Source of the DNA: Bacillota bacterium
GTDB taxonomy: Bacteria > Bacillota > Clostridia > Lachnospirales > Lachnospiraceae
Direction of reading: 5' to 3'
Assembly: GCA_023415595.1 (NCBI GenBank)
Contig: JAEZJW010000200.1
Span: 1 to 62,406, forward strand
DNA: 62,406 nucleotides
Below are positions 16,024 to 24,521 of the stretch, one piece after another; positions within the stretch are counted from its first letter, which is position 1, and every line of letters starts with the position of its first letter. The notes below the pieces were generated by a model that saw nothing but the letters and a program-made list of their open reading frames with translations, did not search any database and was not told where the DNA came from. The position numbers were made by a program, and so were the translations under genes.

Positions 16024-18120
16024 TTGGACAGAAGAAAAAAGACCGGGAATAGGAAGGAACCGAAGAGCATCGGACAGGTGATTAAGCTTAGTCTGAAGGT
16101 AATGCTACTTCTCGCCCTGCTTGCCATCTTGATCGGAATCGCTTACTTCTACCATGCCTATGGGAGGACGATACTTCAGATGCAGTCAGAAGCGAAGAAG
16201 CTGGTCAGTGCCTCGACTCCGGAGACCTTCCGTGCTTCCCAGACAAGCCTGGTATATGATTCGGAGGGTGGGCTGATCACTTCCCTGAAGGCAGAGAAGG
16301 ATATCTATTATATTAAATATCAGGATATTCCCGAGGTAATTATCGATGCGGCACTGACCTCTGAGGATAAGAAATTCATGTATCATAACGGAGTGGATTA
16401 TCTGGCGAATGTCCGCGCGGCGATTGCACTGATTAAGAATAAAGGTGAGATTACCCAGGGAGCCAGTACGATTACACAGCAGCTGGCAAGAAATATGTTT
16501 CTGACCCATGAGGTTACCTATGAACGTAAGCTCCAGGAGATCTTCATTGCTCAGGAGCTGGAGAGAAAGTATTCCAAGCCCGAGATTCTCGAATATTATT
16601 TTAACAATATCTATTATGCCAATGGACATTATGGTATCCTGGCTGCGGCTAACGGGTACTTCAATACGGGCATCAGTAATCTGACTCTTTCCCAGATGAT
16701 CTTCCTATGCGCAATCCCGAATAATCCGAATCTTTATAATCCGATTACGAATATGGAGGAGACTTTGGAACGCCGGGACAGGATCCTGCTGCAGCTGTTG
16801 GAGGAGGATAAAATCAACCTGATCGAATATAGAACCGCTCTGGCGGAGAGAATCGAACTGAAGCTGCCGGTGAAGGATAAGAATAATTATGTGGAGACCT
16901 ATGTTTATTATTCTGCGATCCGTTCCCTGATGAGGGCAGAGGGCTTCGAATTCAAGAACCGTTTTACGGATGAGCTGGATCGTAAGGCCTATGAACAGGA
17001 ATATGACGAGCTGTATTATCGGTATCAGAAACAGCTCTATACCTCCGGATACAGAATCTATACCTCAATTGACCTTAAGAAGCAGGAGCTACTACAGAAT
17101 TCAGTGGATGAAGCGCTGACAAAATTTGAGGATCAGAATGAGGAAGGAGTTTACCTTCTGCAGGGGGCAGCAGTCTGCATCGATAATGACTCAGGACGGG
17201 TGGTTGCAATTGTTGGCGGCAGAAGCCAGGAGTTTATAGGGTATACCCTGAACCGGGCTTATCAGAGCTACCGTCAGCCCGGGAGTGCGATTAAACCCTT
17301 GATCGTGTATACTCCTGCCTTCGAGCGTGGCTATGATCCGGACAGTATGGTGGTGGATGAGCGCTTTGAAGGCGGACCGAAGAATTCTGAGGGCAGCTAT
17401 TCCGGGGAAATGAAGCTTCAGAGGGCAATCGAGCTCTCTAAGAATACGATCGCCTGGAAGCTGTTTAAGGAGCTGACCCCGCAGGTTGGGTTAGAGTATT
17501 TATTTCAAATGAACTTTATGAGAATTAGCGAGAAGGATTATGTACCTGCGGCAGCCCTTGGGGGACTGACCATCGGGACCAGTCCGATTGAGATGGCTTC
17601 CGCATATGCTGCTTTGGAAAACGACGGTATCTATCGGCAGCCGACCTGCATCGTTAAGATCATGGATGCAGAAGGCAATGAGCTTGTCGGGGAGGAGCTT
17701 CCCTCAAAGCAGGTATATCGGACTGAGGCAGCAAGAATGACCACAGAAGCATTGACCGGAGTGATGGAACGGGGAACCGCGAAGGGGCTGGGCCTGACCG
17801 ATACGATCAGTGCCGGAAAGACCGGAACAACGGATGACAGAAAGGATGGATGGTTTGTCGGCTACACCCCCTATTATACGACCAGCGTATGGGTGGGCTT
17901 TGATCTGCCTAAGGAGCTGGAGGATTTAAAGGGTGCCTCTTATCCGGGTACTATCTGGCATGATTTCATGGAGAAGATCCATGATTCTACGATGACGAAG
18001 CATTTCGAGGTTTATGACTGGAGAACAGATAAGGCTGCCGAAGAGATCATAGATTCTGAGAACACGGCAAAAGATAAAAACTTGAAGGAAGAAGTGATTG
18101 CTGCTCCTGATGCGCAGTAG
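16024..18120 (+). CDS. Class A penicillin-binding protein (transglycosylase/transpeptidase)
   Basis: A 698-residue bifunctional cell-wall synthase. After a basic cytoplasmic head, residues about 24-46 form the membrane anchor. The glycosyltransferase domain has TSEDKKFMYHNGVD (catalytic Glu), GASTITQQLARN and RKLQEIFIAQELERKYSK. The transpeptidase domain has the SxxK site GSAIKPL near residue 420, SKNT near residue 472 and KTGTT near residue 599. It polymerises lipid II and cross-links peptidoglycan outside the membrane. The start is TTG at 16024, five bases after GGAGGAAG; no nearby ATG fits. A 168-base gap without clear signals separates it from the YhaN gene. Confidence 0.92.
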   Translation: MDRRKKTGNRKEPKSIGQVIKLSLKVMLLLALLAILIGIAYFYHAYGRTILQMQSEAKKLVSASTPETFRASQTSLVYDSEGGLITSLKAEKDIYYIKYQDIPEVIIDAALTSEDKKFMYHNGVDYLANVRAAIALIKNKGEITQGASTITQQLARNMFLTHEVTYERKLQEIFIAQELERKYSKPEILEYYFNNIYYANGHYGILAAANGYFNTGISNLTLSQMIFLCAIPNNPNLYNPITNMEETLERRDRILLQLLEEDKINLIEYRTALAERIELKLPVKDKNNYVETYVYYSAIRSLMRAEGFEFKNRFTDELDRKAYEQEYDELYYRYQKQLYTSGYRIYTSIDLKKQELLQNSVDEALTKFEDQNEEGVYLLQGAAVCIDNDSGRVVAIVGGRSQEFIGYTLNRAYQSYRQPGSAIKPLIVYTPAFERGYDPDSMVVDERFEGGPKNSEGSYSGEMKLQRAIELSKNTIAWKLFKELTPQVGLEYLFQMNFMRISEKDYVPAAALGGLTIGTSPIEMASAYAALENDGIYRQPTCIVKIMDAEGNELVGEELPSKQVYRTEAARMTTEALTGVMERGTAKGLGLTDTISAGKTGTTDDRKDGWFVGYTPYYTTSVWVGFDLPKELEDLKGASYPGTIWHDFMEKIHDSTMTKHFEVYDWRTDKAAEEIIDSENTAKDKNLKEEVIAAPDAQ

Positions 18121-18148
18121 GATATGTATCATGGACCACTGTGAATTC

Positions 18149-18337
18149 CTATTTGTGATTCGCAGGATAGCTGCACTCCGTTATGTAGCTCTGATAGAGA
18201 GTGAAGTCCTTCAAGGTCTTGCCGAGATTAAGAAAGGTAATCCATAGTCCGGCTACGGATGCGGCTATCAGCAGCACGCGGAAGGCTGATATTATTCTTT
18301 TTCTGTATTCGGGTTTCTGATATGTATATAATTTCAT
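18149..18337 (-). CDS. Small single-helix membrane protein
   Basis: A 62-residue protein with a basic head (MKLYTYQKPEYRKRI), one hydrophobic helix at about residues 20-38 and a short polar tail. The ATG at 18337 has GGAG eight bases before it, which favours this start over the longer frame to 18538; that longer frame would run through the prs terminator. It ends 28 bases from the convergent PBP gene. No family is recognised; the ribosome site and membrane pattern support a real gene. Confidence 0.6.
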   Translation of the reverse strand: MKLYTYQKPEYRKRIISAFRVLLIAASVAGLWITFLNLGKTLKDFTLYQSYITECSYPANHK

Positions 18338-18485
18338 CTTAACATCTCCTATGTGGCTTCGAACAAAAACAACCACGTTATTATATAACAGAATAAAATC
18401 TGTTTCCATACGTGAAATACTTCCAATTGTCAGGTGAAAGGATGTATATACCATTCCATGGTATTCCACAGGAGCTTTACGATAT

Positions 18486-18530
18486 AAAAGCACTCTCGGG
18501 GTAAGAATGTGATCCCTACCCGGAGAGTGC
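18486..18530 (-). terminator. Rho-independent terminator after prs
   Basis: GCACTCTC and GAGAGTGC at the ends (18490-18497 and 18523-18530), with GGGTA/TACCC inside, form a long stem. In the minus direction it is followed by TTTTAT, 40 bases after the prs stop codon. Confidence 0.85.
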
Positions 18531-18570
18531 CGGTTCAATCATTGAATATTATATTGTAGCAGTGCCGGAT

Positions 18571-19782
18571 TTACTCTGCATCGGAAGCTGCTGATGTGGA
18601 GTTCTTTCCGTTTCCCTGATGATATTCCTCCATGATCTTATGGATTCTTTCCACAGGATTTAATAATGCACTGATGCTATTGTCATGATTCATCGTATCC
18701 ATGATCAATGCAATATATTTACTCATGTCCACATTAACATAATAGGGCTTGGTTAAAAGCTCAGGCGTCTGATAGATTAAGTTCGTGGTCATAAGACGGT
18801 AAATCAGACCGTTCTCATAGGCTTCATCAAACTTAGCCAAACCGCCGGTAAATAAGCCGAAGGTCGAAGCTACAAAGATTCGGTTCGCCTTCCTGCGCTT
18901 TAACTCGGAGGCCACATCCAGGATACTTTCTCCGGAGGAGATCATATCGTCAATGATCAGGATATCCTTTCCCTCCACATCCGTTCCCAGGAATTCGTGA
19001 GCAACAATCGGATTACGTCCGTTGATAATCTTCGTATAATCCCTTCTCTTATAGAACATACCCATATCAAGACCAAGGACGTTGGCATAGTATACTGCCC
19101 TTGACATTCCGCCTTCATCCGGGCTGATGACCATCATATGATCGGAATCTATTTTAATATCAGGAACATTTTTGAGTAAAGCTTTGATAAACTGATATGT
19201 GGGAGATACGGTTTCCAGACTCTTTAATGGAAAAGCGTTCTGTACTCTGGGGTCATGGGCATCAAAGGTTATGATACTCTCTACACCCATATTGGTCAAC
19301 TCCTGCAATGCCAGGGCACAATCGAGGGACTCTCTGGAACTGCGCTTATGCTGTCTTCCTTCGTAAAGATAGGGCATGATGACGGTAATTCTTCTTGCCT
19401 TACCACCAACCGCTGCATTGATACGCTTCAGATCCTGATAGTGATCGTCGGGTGACATGTGATTCGTGTGACCACAGACGGAGTAAGTCATACTGTAGTT
19501 TGTTACATCCACGAGCAGGAACAGATCTGTACCACGGACAGATTCTTTAATCATTCCCTTTGCTTCTCCCGTACCGAATCTGGGGCAGCAGGCACTCAGC
19601 AGATAAGATTCTCTCTGATAACCGGTGAAGGCGATCGTACCCTTGTGTTCGCTTTCTCTCGAATTACGCCATTCTACAATATAGTCATTTACTTTCCGGC
19701 CCAGGGCATTGCTGCTTTCCAGTGCAATGATACCTAACCGGCCTACAGGAATGGTTTCAACGATCTTCTCATGCTTTGTCAT
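18571..19782 (-). CDS. prs: Ribose-phosphate pyrophosphokinase
   Basis: A 403-residue enzyme, longer than the usual 315, that makes PRPP from ribose 5-phosphate and ATP for nucleotide, His and Trp synthesis. Visible motifs are VIMPYLYEGRQHKRS (flexible ATP loop region), TFDAHDPRVQNAF with the metal-binding DAH, the KRRDYTK segment, and the PRPP loop LIIDDMISSGESI near residues 277-289. This divergent long form is usual in Lachnospiraceae. The start ATG 19782 follows GGAGGG by seven bases; the longer frame to 19815 lacks that support. The C-terminus ends in a polar Ser/Ala-rich tail. Confidence 0.88.
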   Translation of the reverse strand: MTKHEKIVETIPVGRLGIIALESSNALGRKVNDYIVEWRNSRESEHKGTIAFTGYQRESYLLSACCPRFGTGEAKGMIKESVRGTDLFLLVDVTNYSMTYSVCGHTNHMSPDDHYQDLKRINAAVGGKARRITVIMPYLYEGRQHKRSSRESLDCALALQELTNMGVESIITFDAHDPRVQNAFPLKSLETVSPTYQFIKALLKNVPDIKIDSDHMMVISPDEGGMSRAVYYANVLGLDMGMFYKRRDYTKIINGRNPIVAHEFLGTDVEGKDILIIDDMISSGESILDVASELKRRKANRIFVASTFGLFTGGLAKFDEAYENGLIYRLMTTNLIYQTPELLTKPYYVNVDMSKYIALIMDTMNHDNSISALLNPVERIHKIMEEYHQGNGKNSTSAASDAE

Positions 19783-19830
19783 TACGTGTCCCTCCATAAA
19801 ATTAGTTGATGGCATTATAACCCACTACAT

Positions 19831-19860
19831 GTTATATCATATTAAAAATTACATAGTCAA
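19831..19860 (-). promoter_or_regulatory. Promoter of prs
   Basis: On the minus strand TTGACT (19855-19860) and TATAAC (19831-19836) are 18 bases apart. Transcription would begin near 19824, 40 bases before the prs ATG. Confidence 0.6.
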
Positions 19861-19891
19861 GTGGCTTTTGTATGTAAATTAATGGTTAGTG

Positions 19892-20896
19892 TTACTGTGA
19901 AACACTGCTCAAAGCCTTATGCAACCTGATGTCTTCCCCAATAATCCTCCGGACGGAGTAGCTGCCGATGAGTCTGGAATAGATACGTTCCCCATAATTC
20001 GCATTGATATTATCCAAGGACAGGTTGGTTGAGATTATGGTGGACTTCTGTTTCAGCAGACGTTCGTTAATGATTAAATAAATTTGAGAATTCGTAAAGG
20101 AATTGATCAGCTCTGTGCCTAAATCATCAATGATCAATAAATCACAATCCAGGATATAATCAAATTGACTGGAGGCAGAATAGGAGACATTCTCCTCTTT
20201 TGAAAACTTATTCTTTTCTAAGATATCAAATAATCTGAACGCAGTAAGATAGATTACAGTATAGCCACGGTCTAACAGCTCCTTGGCGATGCAGTTGGCA
20301 AGAAAGGTTTTACCCACGCCGGCATAACCCTGAAAAAGTATATTTTCGTGCTTGGTCCCAAAATGTCTGACGAAGCTTTTGCACTCTGCGACAATCCTCT
20401 GCATGTTTGACAACGGGGACAAACCGATGGTCTCATCAATATAATCATCGGAGTAATATCCGAAGGAGAAGGTATTAAAATTCTCGCTCTTCAGAACTGC
20501 TTTAATATTTGAGCCTTCATAGATCAGATCTGCTATTGCCTGCTTAAAGCAACTGCATTTTTCATTGCCGACAAAACCGGTATCCTTGCATTTGCTGCAA
20601 TGATATCGGAGAGAAAGATAATCGGAAGGATACCCGTACTGAATCAGAAGCTCTGTTTGGCGGGCTTTCAGCTCGAAGGATTTCGCTTTCAGCTCCAGCA
20701 GGCTCTCCGGGTTACCCAGGATAGCCAGTCTACCGCTCTGGGCAGCGAGGGTAATCATCTCGTCCTCCAGCTCCTTTAATTCGGGAACAGCGGCATAAGC
20801 TTCGGCTCGTCTGCGATCAAGATCGTGCTTGTTCTGAAATCTCCGATTATCATAATCCCGTAAAATCTGATTATATTGTTCATTTCTTAAAGACAT
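19892..20896 (-). CDS. dnaI: DnaC/DnaI-like helicase-loader ATPase
   Basis: A 334-residue AAA+ protein. Residues about 100-120 hold a cysteine cluster CSKCKDTGFVGNEKCSC, the zinc site typical of DnaI loaders. Walker A is FQGYAGVGKTFLAN near residues 187-200, Walker B LLIIDDLGTE near 252-261, sensor 1 IISTNLSLDN near 291-300 and the arginine finger GERIYSRLIGS near 304-314. It loads the replicative helicase DnaB/DnaC on DNA with the help of DnaD. It lies 10 bases after the DnaD-type gene, so the two form an operon, preceded by a region dense in DnaA-box-like 9-mers. Confidence 0.88.
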   Translation of the reverse strand: MSLRNEQYNQILRDYDNRRFQNKHDLDRRRAEAYAAVPELKELEDEMITLAAQSGRLAILGNPESLLELKAKSFELKARQTELLIQYGYPSDYLSLRYHCSKCKDTGFVGNEKCSCFKQAIADLIYEGSNIKAVLKSENFNTFSFGYYSDDYIDETIGLSPLSNMQRIVAECKSFVRHFGTKHENILFQGYAGVGKTFLANCIAKELLDRGYTVIYLTAFRLFDILEKNKFSKEENVSYSASSQFDYILDCDLLIIDDLGTELINSFTNSQIYLIINERLLKQKSTIISTNLSLDNINANYGERIYSRLIGSYSVRRIIGEDIRLHKALSSVSQ

Positions 20897-20906
20897 GGCA
20901 ATCTCC

Positions 20907-22004
20907 TTATAAACCTTTATTTAAAAGCTTACGTTCAAGCTCGGCATAATCTTTACTTGAATATTCTCTTTTCGGAAATTGATTCAGTTTGTTATAAGTA
21001 GGCTTTACGGTTGAATTATTCTTATACTCTGAGGCTGATTTGCTCCCCTTCGTAAACTCCTCGTCCAGCTTTGCGATATCCGATTTGGTCTTCACACCTT
21101 TTTTAAACCAGTTCTCCAGAATCTTATCCGTATATTTGAAGTCCGGCTTCTGTGTTTGAAGAATTGTCCGATTACAGGCGTCCATTATGATTTCATCTGT
21201 AAATGAATACTCCTCCACCCATTTCTTCGTATATTGACGTTCAATATGTCCGGGTGCACGGTTCAATCCAAAAGCCTTTATTACAGTATTAAAATGTTCG
21301 TCATAGGCAATGGTATACTCCTTGGCCTTTTCCTCGGTATCAATTCCCTCTTTTGCCCATGCCAAGGCAACAGCTTCGATATAGGAGACATTCTTCTTGG
21401 ACTTAGAGATACAGTATTCATACAGATACATGATCAGCTCAGGAGAAAAATGAAGCTGCTCATCCAGATAGGTAATCAGTTCAAAATCCATCTTTCTCAA
21501 AGGCTGTTTCAGATAGAGCTCCACGGCCGTATAAGCGCTATTAATGTCGATATTACTGACCGGTTCGGCTACAGGCTTGGCTGAAATGCTTTTCTTGGCA
21601 GCAGGCTTCGTCTCTGTATGAAGGGTTACGGCAAGCTCATCAAGCTCATTTTCATAGTCCTCTATTACGGTATTGTTAACCATCGCTTGATTGTTATTCT
21701 GCGATTTCGTTAAATTAAGGAGTTTAATACCGCTTACTTCCTTCTGTACATTCAGCGTCAGTTTTAAGAGATTCATTTTCTCCCAGTAGTTAAGTGCGCG
21801 GAGAATATCCTTCTCCGTATGATCCAGATGATCGGCAATCGAGGATATCGTAATGTCCTTCCCATCCGACTGGAGACTGCGGAGCAGATACAGATAAACC
21901 TTAACATAAGCACCATTTGCAGAAGGCATATACTCGTCGATAAATGCATTCGGGACGATTGTTACGTCATAATTGCTTTCTGTACACAGCGCGATTTTAC
22001 TCAT
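20907..22004 (-). CDS. DnaD/DnaB-type primosome protein
   Basis: A 365-residue protein. The N-terminal winged helix (about residues 10-95) has FIDEYMPSANGAYVKVYLYL and DISSIADHLDHTEKDILRAL-like spacing. The middle is a charged, alanine-rich linker. Residues about 225-290 form the DnaD C-terminal domain with the signature YTDKILENWFKKG (YxxxIxxxW). It remodels DNA and recruits the DnaI loader at origins and restart sites. The start could be ATG 22016 or 22004: GAGGG touches the first and is 12 bases from the second. I prefer 22004, but neither spacing is ideal. Confidence 0.85.
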   Translation of the reverse strand: MSKIALCTESNYDVTIVPNAFIDEYMPSANGAYVKVYLYLLRSLQSDGKDITISSIADHLDHTEKDILRALNYWEKMNLLKLTLNVQKEVSGIKLLNLTKSQNNNQAMVNNTVIEDYENELDELAVTLHTETKPAAKKSISAKPVAEPVSNIDINSAYTAVELYLKQPLRKMDFELITYLDEQLHFSPELIMYLYEYCISKSKKNVSYIEAVALAWAKEGIDTEEKAKEYTIAYDEHFNTVIKAFGLNRAPGHIERQYTKKWVEEYSFTDEIIMDACNRTILQTQKPDFKYTDKILENWFKKGVKTKSDIAKLDEEFTKGSKSASEYKNNSTVKPTYNKLNQFPKREYSSKDYAELERKLLNKGL

Positions 22005-22067
22005 ATGATCATCCATCCCTCAATTTATTCTTGCGGACTTTCTGGCTTTCCGTCCGCCACCGTGATA

Positions 22068-22096
22068 AGTATAGCACAGATAATTTCATCTGAAAA
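22068..22096 (-). promoter_or_regulatory. Promoter of the dnaD-dnaI operon
   Basis: On the minus strand TTTTCA (22091-22096) and TATACT (22068-22073) are 17 bases apart. A short leader stem GCGGAC/GTCCGC follows before the ribosome site. Confidence 0.6.
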
Positions 22097-22132
22097 CACC
22101 TTATTTTACTGGGTTTCCGGCACTTCAGGCTC

Positions 22133-22159
22133 TGTGGATGGTGTGGATAACGTGGATAA
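22133..22159. promoter_or_regulatory. Three abutting DnaA-box-like 9-mers
   Basis: TGTGGATGG (22133-22141), TGTGGATAA (22142-22150) and CGTGGATAA (22151-22159) follow one another without a gap. The middle one is the perfect DnaA box TTATCCACA read on the other strand; the others differ by two and one bases. They sit about 40-65 bases upstream of the -35 box of dnaD-dnaI, followed by an A/T-rich stretch. Confidence 0.6.
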
Positions 22160-22270
22160 TTTTTATCAAAAATCATGTAAAAAAATGTAAAATAAGGAAG
22201 AACTATATTGAAAATACGAAAAATTTAGAGGGAAAGTCTATAAATGTAGAAAAGCCGAAGGGCAAAAGAA

Positions 22271-22325
22271 TATCCACAGGATTATTCACAAAAAATGTTG
22301 ATAATCCTGTGGATACTGTGGATAA
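22271..22325. promoter_or_regulatory. Inverted repeat with further DnaA-box-like 9-mers
   Basis: TATCCACAGGATTAT (22271-22285) and ATAATCCTGTGGATA (22301-22315) are perfect 15-base arms around a 15-base loop. The right arm contains TGTGGATAC (22308-22316), directly followed by the perfect box TGTGGATAA (22317-22325), which abuts the murC stop codon region. The hairpin could also serve as murC terminator, since the minus transcript continues with TTCTTTT. With the group at 22133 this fills the 320-base gap between murC and dnaD. Confidence 0.6.
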
Positions 22326-23729
22326 CTAAAGGCCAAGAAGCGATTCGCCCACTTTTACAATGTCTCCGGCGCCCATAGTTATCAACAGGTCACCGTTCAT
22401 ACAATTTTCTAGTAAAAAAGTTTCAATTTCATCGAAGCAAGGGAAATAGTGAACTTCTTTACCCAATTTCTCAAGCTCACGGACTAAATCTTTCGAGGAG
22501 ATATCACCGGGATCCTTCTCTCTGGCGGCATAGATATCTGCCAGTACAACCCTGTCGGCTAAACATAGGGATTCGGCGAAACTCTTTAAGTGTACCCTCA
22601 TACGGGTATAGGTGTGAGGCTGGAAGACGCACCAAAGGGTTTTATGCGGATACGCTTTGGCAGCAGTCAGAGTAGCGGTAACCTCGGTCGGATGGTGTGC
22701 ATAATCGTCGATAACAGTAACTCCACCGACTTCTCCCTTTACTTCAAAACGGCGTTCGGCACCATGAAACTTTAATAATGCTGATTTGATCTTATCCATG
22801 GGTACTCCTACCTGCATCGCGAGACCAATGGCCGGTAAAGAGTTGGATACATTATGAATGCCGATGACGTTCAGCTTGATCCGGTCAACGAACTGGCCTT
22901 TGTAATAAAAGTCAAAGCTTCCGGTACTGAGATCATCAAATTCGATATTGTCTGCCGCATAATCATAGGCCCGATCGGTCTTTCGATATTCCGGATCTAT
23001 GATTCCGTAGGTTAATACCTCACAGGCCAGATCCTTAGTAAGCTCTTCGTAGTTCTTAATCTCACCGTTAATAAACAGCTGGCCGTTCTCGGGAAGCAGC
23101 TTGGCGAAGGTATGGAAGGAATTACGGATATCATCCAGGTCCTTGAAGAAATCCATATGATCTTCGTCAATATTCAGAATAATGCTTCTCTTAGGATAGA
23201 AGCTATGGTACGAATTGGTATATTCACAGGCCTCAGCGATAAAATGTTCTGATTTGCCCATGCGGATATTGCCTCCGATAGCGTCCAGGATACCACCGAC
23301 AGAAATGGTAGGATCCAGATCACCCTCCATGAAAATCAAAGATACCATGGAGGTGGTGGTGGTCTTACCATGGGTTCCGGAGATGGCTACAGCATCATCA
23401 AAGTTCAGCATCAGCTGTCCGATCAGCTCTGCACGGTTTAACATCGGGATGCCCCGGTTGATTACTTCTATATATTCCTCATTATCCTCGCGGATGGCGG
23501 CGGTATATACAACCACATTGATATCCGCTGTTATATTAGCGGCTCTCTGCCCTATAGCAACCTGAATCCCTAAGTCAGCCAGATGATCAGTAATCTTACT
23601 TCTGTGGCTATCGGAACCGCTGACCTTATATCCGATATTATGTAAGTATTCTGCAAATCCACTCATGCTGATTCCACCGATGCCGATGAAATGAATCCGG
23701 CAAGGGCTATTAAAGTCTATTTTGTACAT
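22326..23729 (-). CDS. murC: UDP-N-acetylmuramate-L-alanine ligase
   Basis: A 467-residue Mur ligase that adds the first amino acid, L-Ala, to UDP-MurNAc in the cytoplasm. The N-terminal Rossmann domain begins IHFIGIGGISMSG at residues 12-24. The ATP loop is ISGTHGKTTTTSM near residues 116-128, the central ligase motif ILNIDEDHMDFF is near 193-204, and VIDDYAHHPTEV near 344-355 is the C-terminal signature. It is full length for the family. It has its own promoter upstream and may be ended by the inverted repeat at 22271. Confidence 0.95.
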   Translation of the reverse strand: MYKIDFNSPCRIHFIGIGGISMSGFAEYLHNIGYKVSGSDSHRSKITDHLADLGIQVAIGQRAANITADINVVVYTAAIREDNEEYIEVINRGIPMLNRAELIGQLMLNFDDAVAISGTHGKTTTTSMVSLIFMEGDLDPTISVGGILDAIGGNIRMGKSEHFIAEACEYTNSYHSFYPKRSIILNIDEDHMDFFKDLDDIRNSFHTFAKLLPENGQLFINGEIKNYEELTKDLACEVLTYGIIDPEYRKTDRAYDYAADNIEFDDLSTGSFDFYYKGQFVDRIKLNVIGIHNVSNSLPAIGLAMQVGVPMDKIKSALLKFHGAERRFEVKGEVGGVTVIDDYAHHPTEVTATLTAAKAYPHKTLWCVFQPHTYTRMRVHLKSFAESLCLADRVVLADIYAAREKDPGDISSKDLVRELEKLGKEVHYFPCFDEIETFLLENCMNGDLLITMGAGDIVKVGESLLGL

Positions 23730-23780
23730 AATGCACTTCCTATTCTGTTAATTTTACATTGTGGTGTCTTTTCTATAGCT

Positions 23781-23808
23781 ATTATAACCTTTTTCACCTA
23801 AAATACAA
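23781..23808 (-). promoter_or_regulatory. Promoter of murC
   Basis: On the minus strand TTGTAT (23803-23808) and TATAAT (23781-23786) are 16 bases apart, about 50 bases before the murC ATG. Confidence 0.6.
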
Positions 23809-24007
23809 GACTAAGTCAGATATATCCCAAGAATAAACAATCCGAAGAGGAGTTTTCTTTTTACTGTAATATATTCTTTTTTATTCGCTAGAATGCAAGT
23901 ATACTATTGTAAATAGTGAAAAAAAGCATCGTACGAGACTAATTTCAGTTATCTGATGTAAAATAATCAAGAAGATGTAAATTTTCACTAGAATCTTGTA
24001 AAAAATA

Positions 24008-24036
24008 TTCACATTTTTGATTAAATATGGTATAAT
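24008..24036 (+). promoter_or_regulatory. Sigma-A-type promoter of spoVG
   Basis: TTCACA (24008-24013) and TATAAT (24031-24036) are 17 bases apart, 145 bases before the spoVG ATG. The rest of the 450-base gap between murC and spoVG is A/T-rich; it repeats CTAGAAT twice (near 23889 and 23991), which may be sigma-H -10 elements, but the matching -35 boxes are weak. Confidence 0.65.
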
Positions 24037-24180
24037 AGTCTCACTAGACAGCGGATAGGTATAATTTACTAGGTGGAGAAGTGCCTGTGAAACTTAGTGG
24101 AGGGGAAAAGGGAGTTAACATTAGTTTACATAACTTTTTCTTAAACTAACGATAAATAATGACAGAAGGGGGACTATGCC

Positions 24181-24462
24181 ATGCAAATTACTGATGTACG
24201 CGTACGTAAGGTTAGTAAGGAAGGCAAGATGAAGGCCGTTGTATCAATTACGATTGATAATGAATTTGTAGTTCATGATATCAAAGTAATTGAAGGGGAC
24301 AAGGGACTATTTATTGCTATGCCGAGCAGAAAAGCCGGAGATGGTGAATACAGGGATATTGCACATCCGATTAATTCGGAAACGAGAGACAAGATCCAGA
24401 AAATCATCTTAGAGAAGTACGAAATTGCAGCTTTAGAGGCAGATGTTGACATCGAGGAGTAG
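24181..24462 (+). CDS. spoVG: SpoVG septation and sporulation regulator
   Basis: A 93-residue protein that covers the whole SpoVG family: MQITDVRVRKV at the start, then GKMKAVVSITIDNEFVVHDI, the signature IAMPSRKAGDGEYRDIAHPI near residues 50-69, and an acidic C-terminal helix. SpoVG binds nucleic acids and affects septum formation, sporulation and virulence genes in Firmicutes. Its presence supports a Firmicutes origin and fits a spore former. AGAAGGGGGACT lies directly upstream as ribosome site. Unlike in Bacillus it is next to murC here and glmU is not nearby. A strong terminator follows. Confidence 0.95.
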   Translation: MQITDVRVRKVSKEGKMKAVVSITIDNEFVVHDIKVIEGDKGLFIAMPSRKAGDGEYRDIAHPINSETRDKIQKIILEKYEIAALEADVDIEE

Positions 24463-24485
24463 GGAGAAAGAGTAATAAAAAGACA

Positions 24486-24515
24486 AAGGAGGCAGCCGGG
24501 GGCTGCCTCTTTTGT
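24486..24515 (+). terminator. Rho-independent terminator after spoVG
   Basis: GAGGCAGCC and GGCTGCCTC pair across GGG, followed by TTTTGT, ending at about 24515. It begins 25 bases after the spoVG stop and abuts the convergent secreted-protein gene. Confidence 0.92.
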
Positions 24516-24521
24516 ATGCAA

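Noticed and set aside
23880..24000. Sigma-H promoter for spoVG
   Set aside because: Two CTAGAAT -10-like elements exist but no convincing AGGAWWT -35 box at the right distance; left as a remark only.
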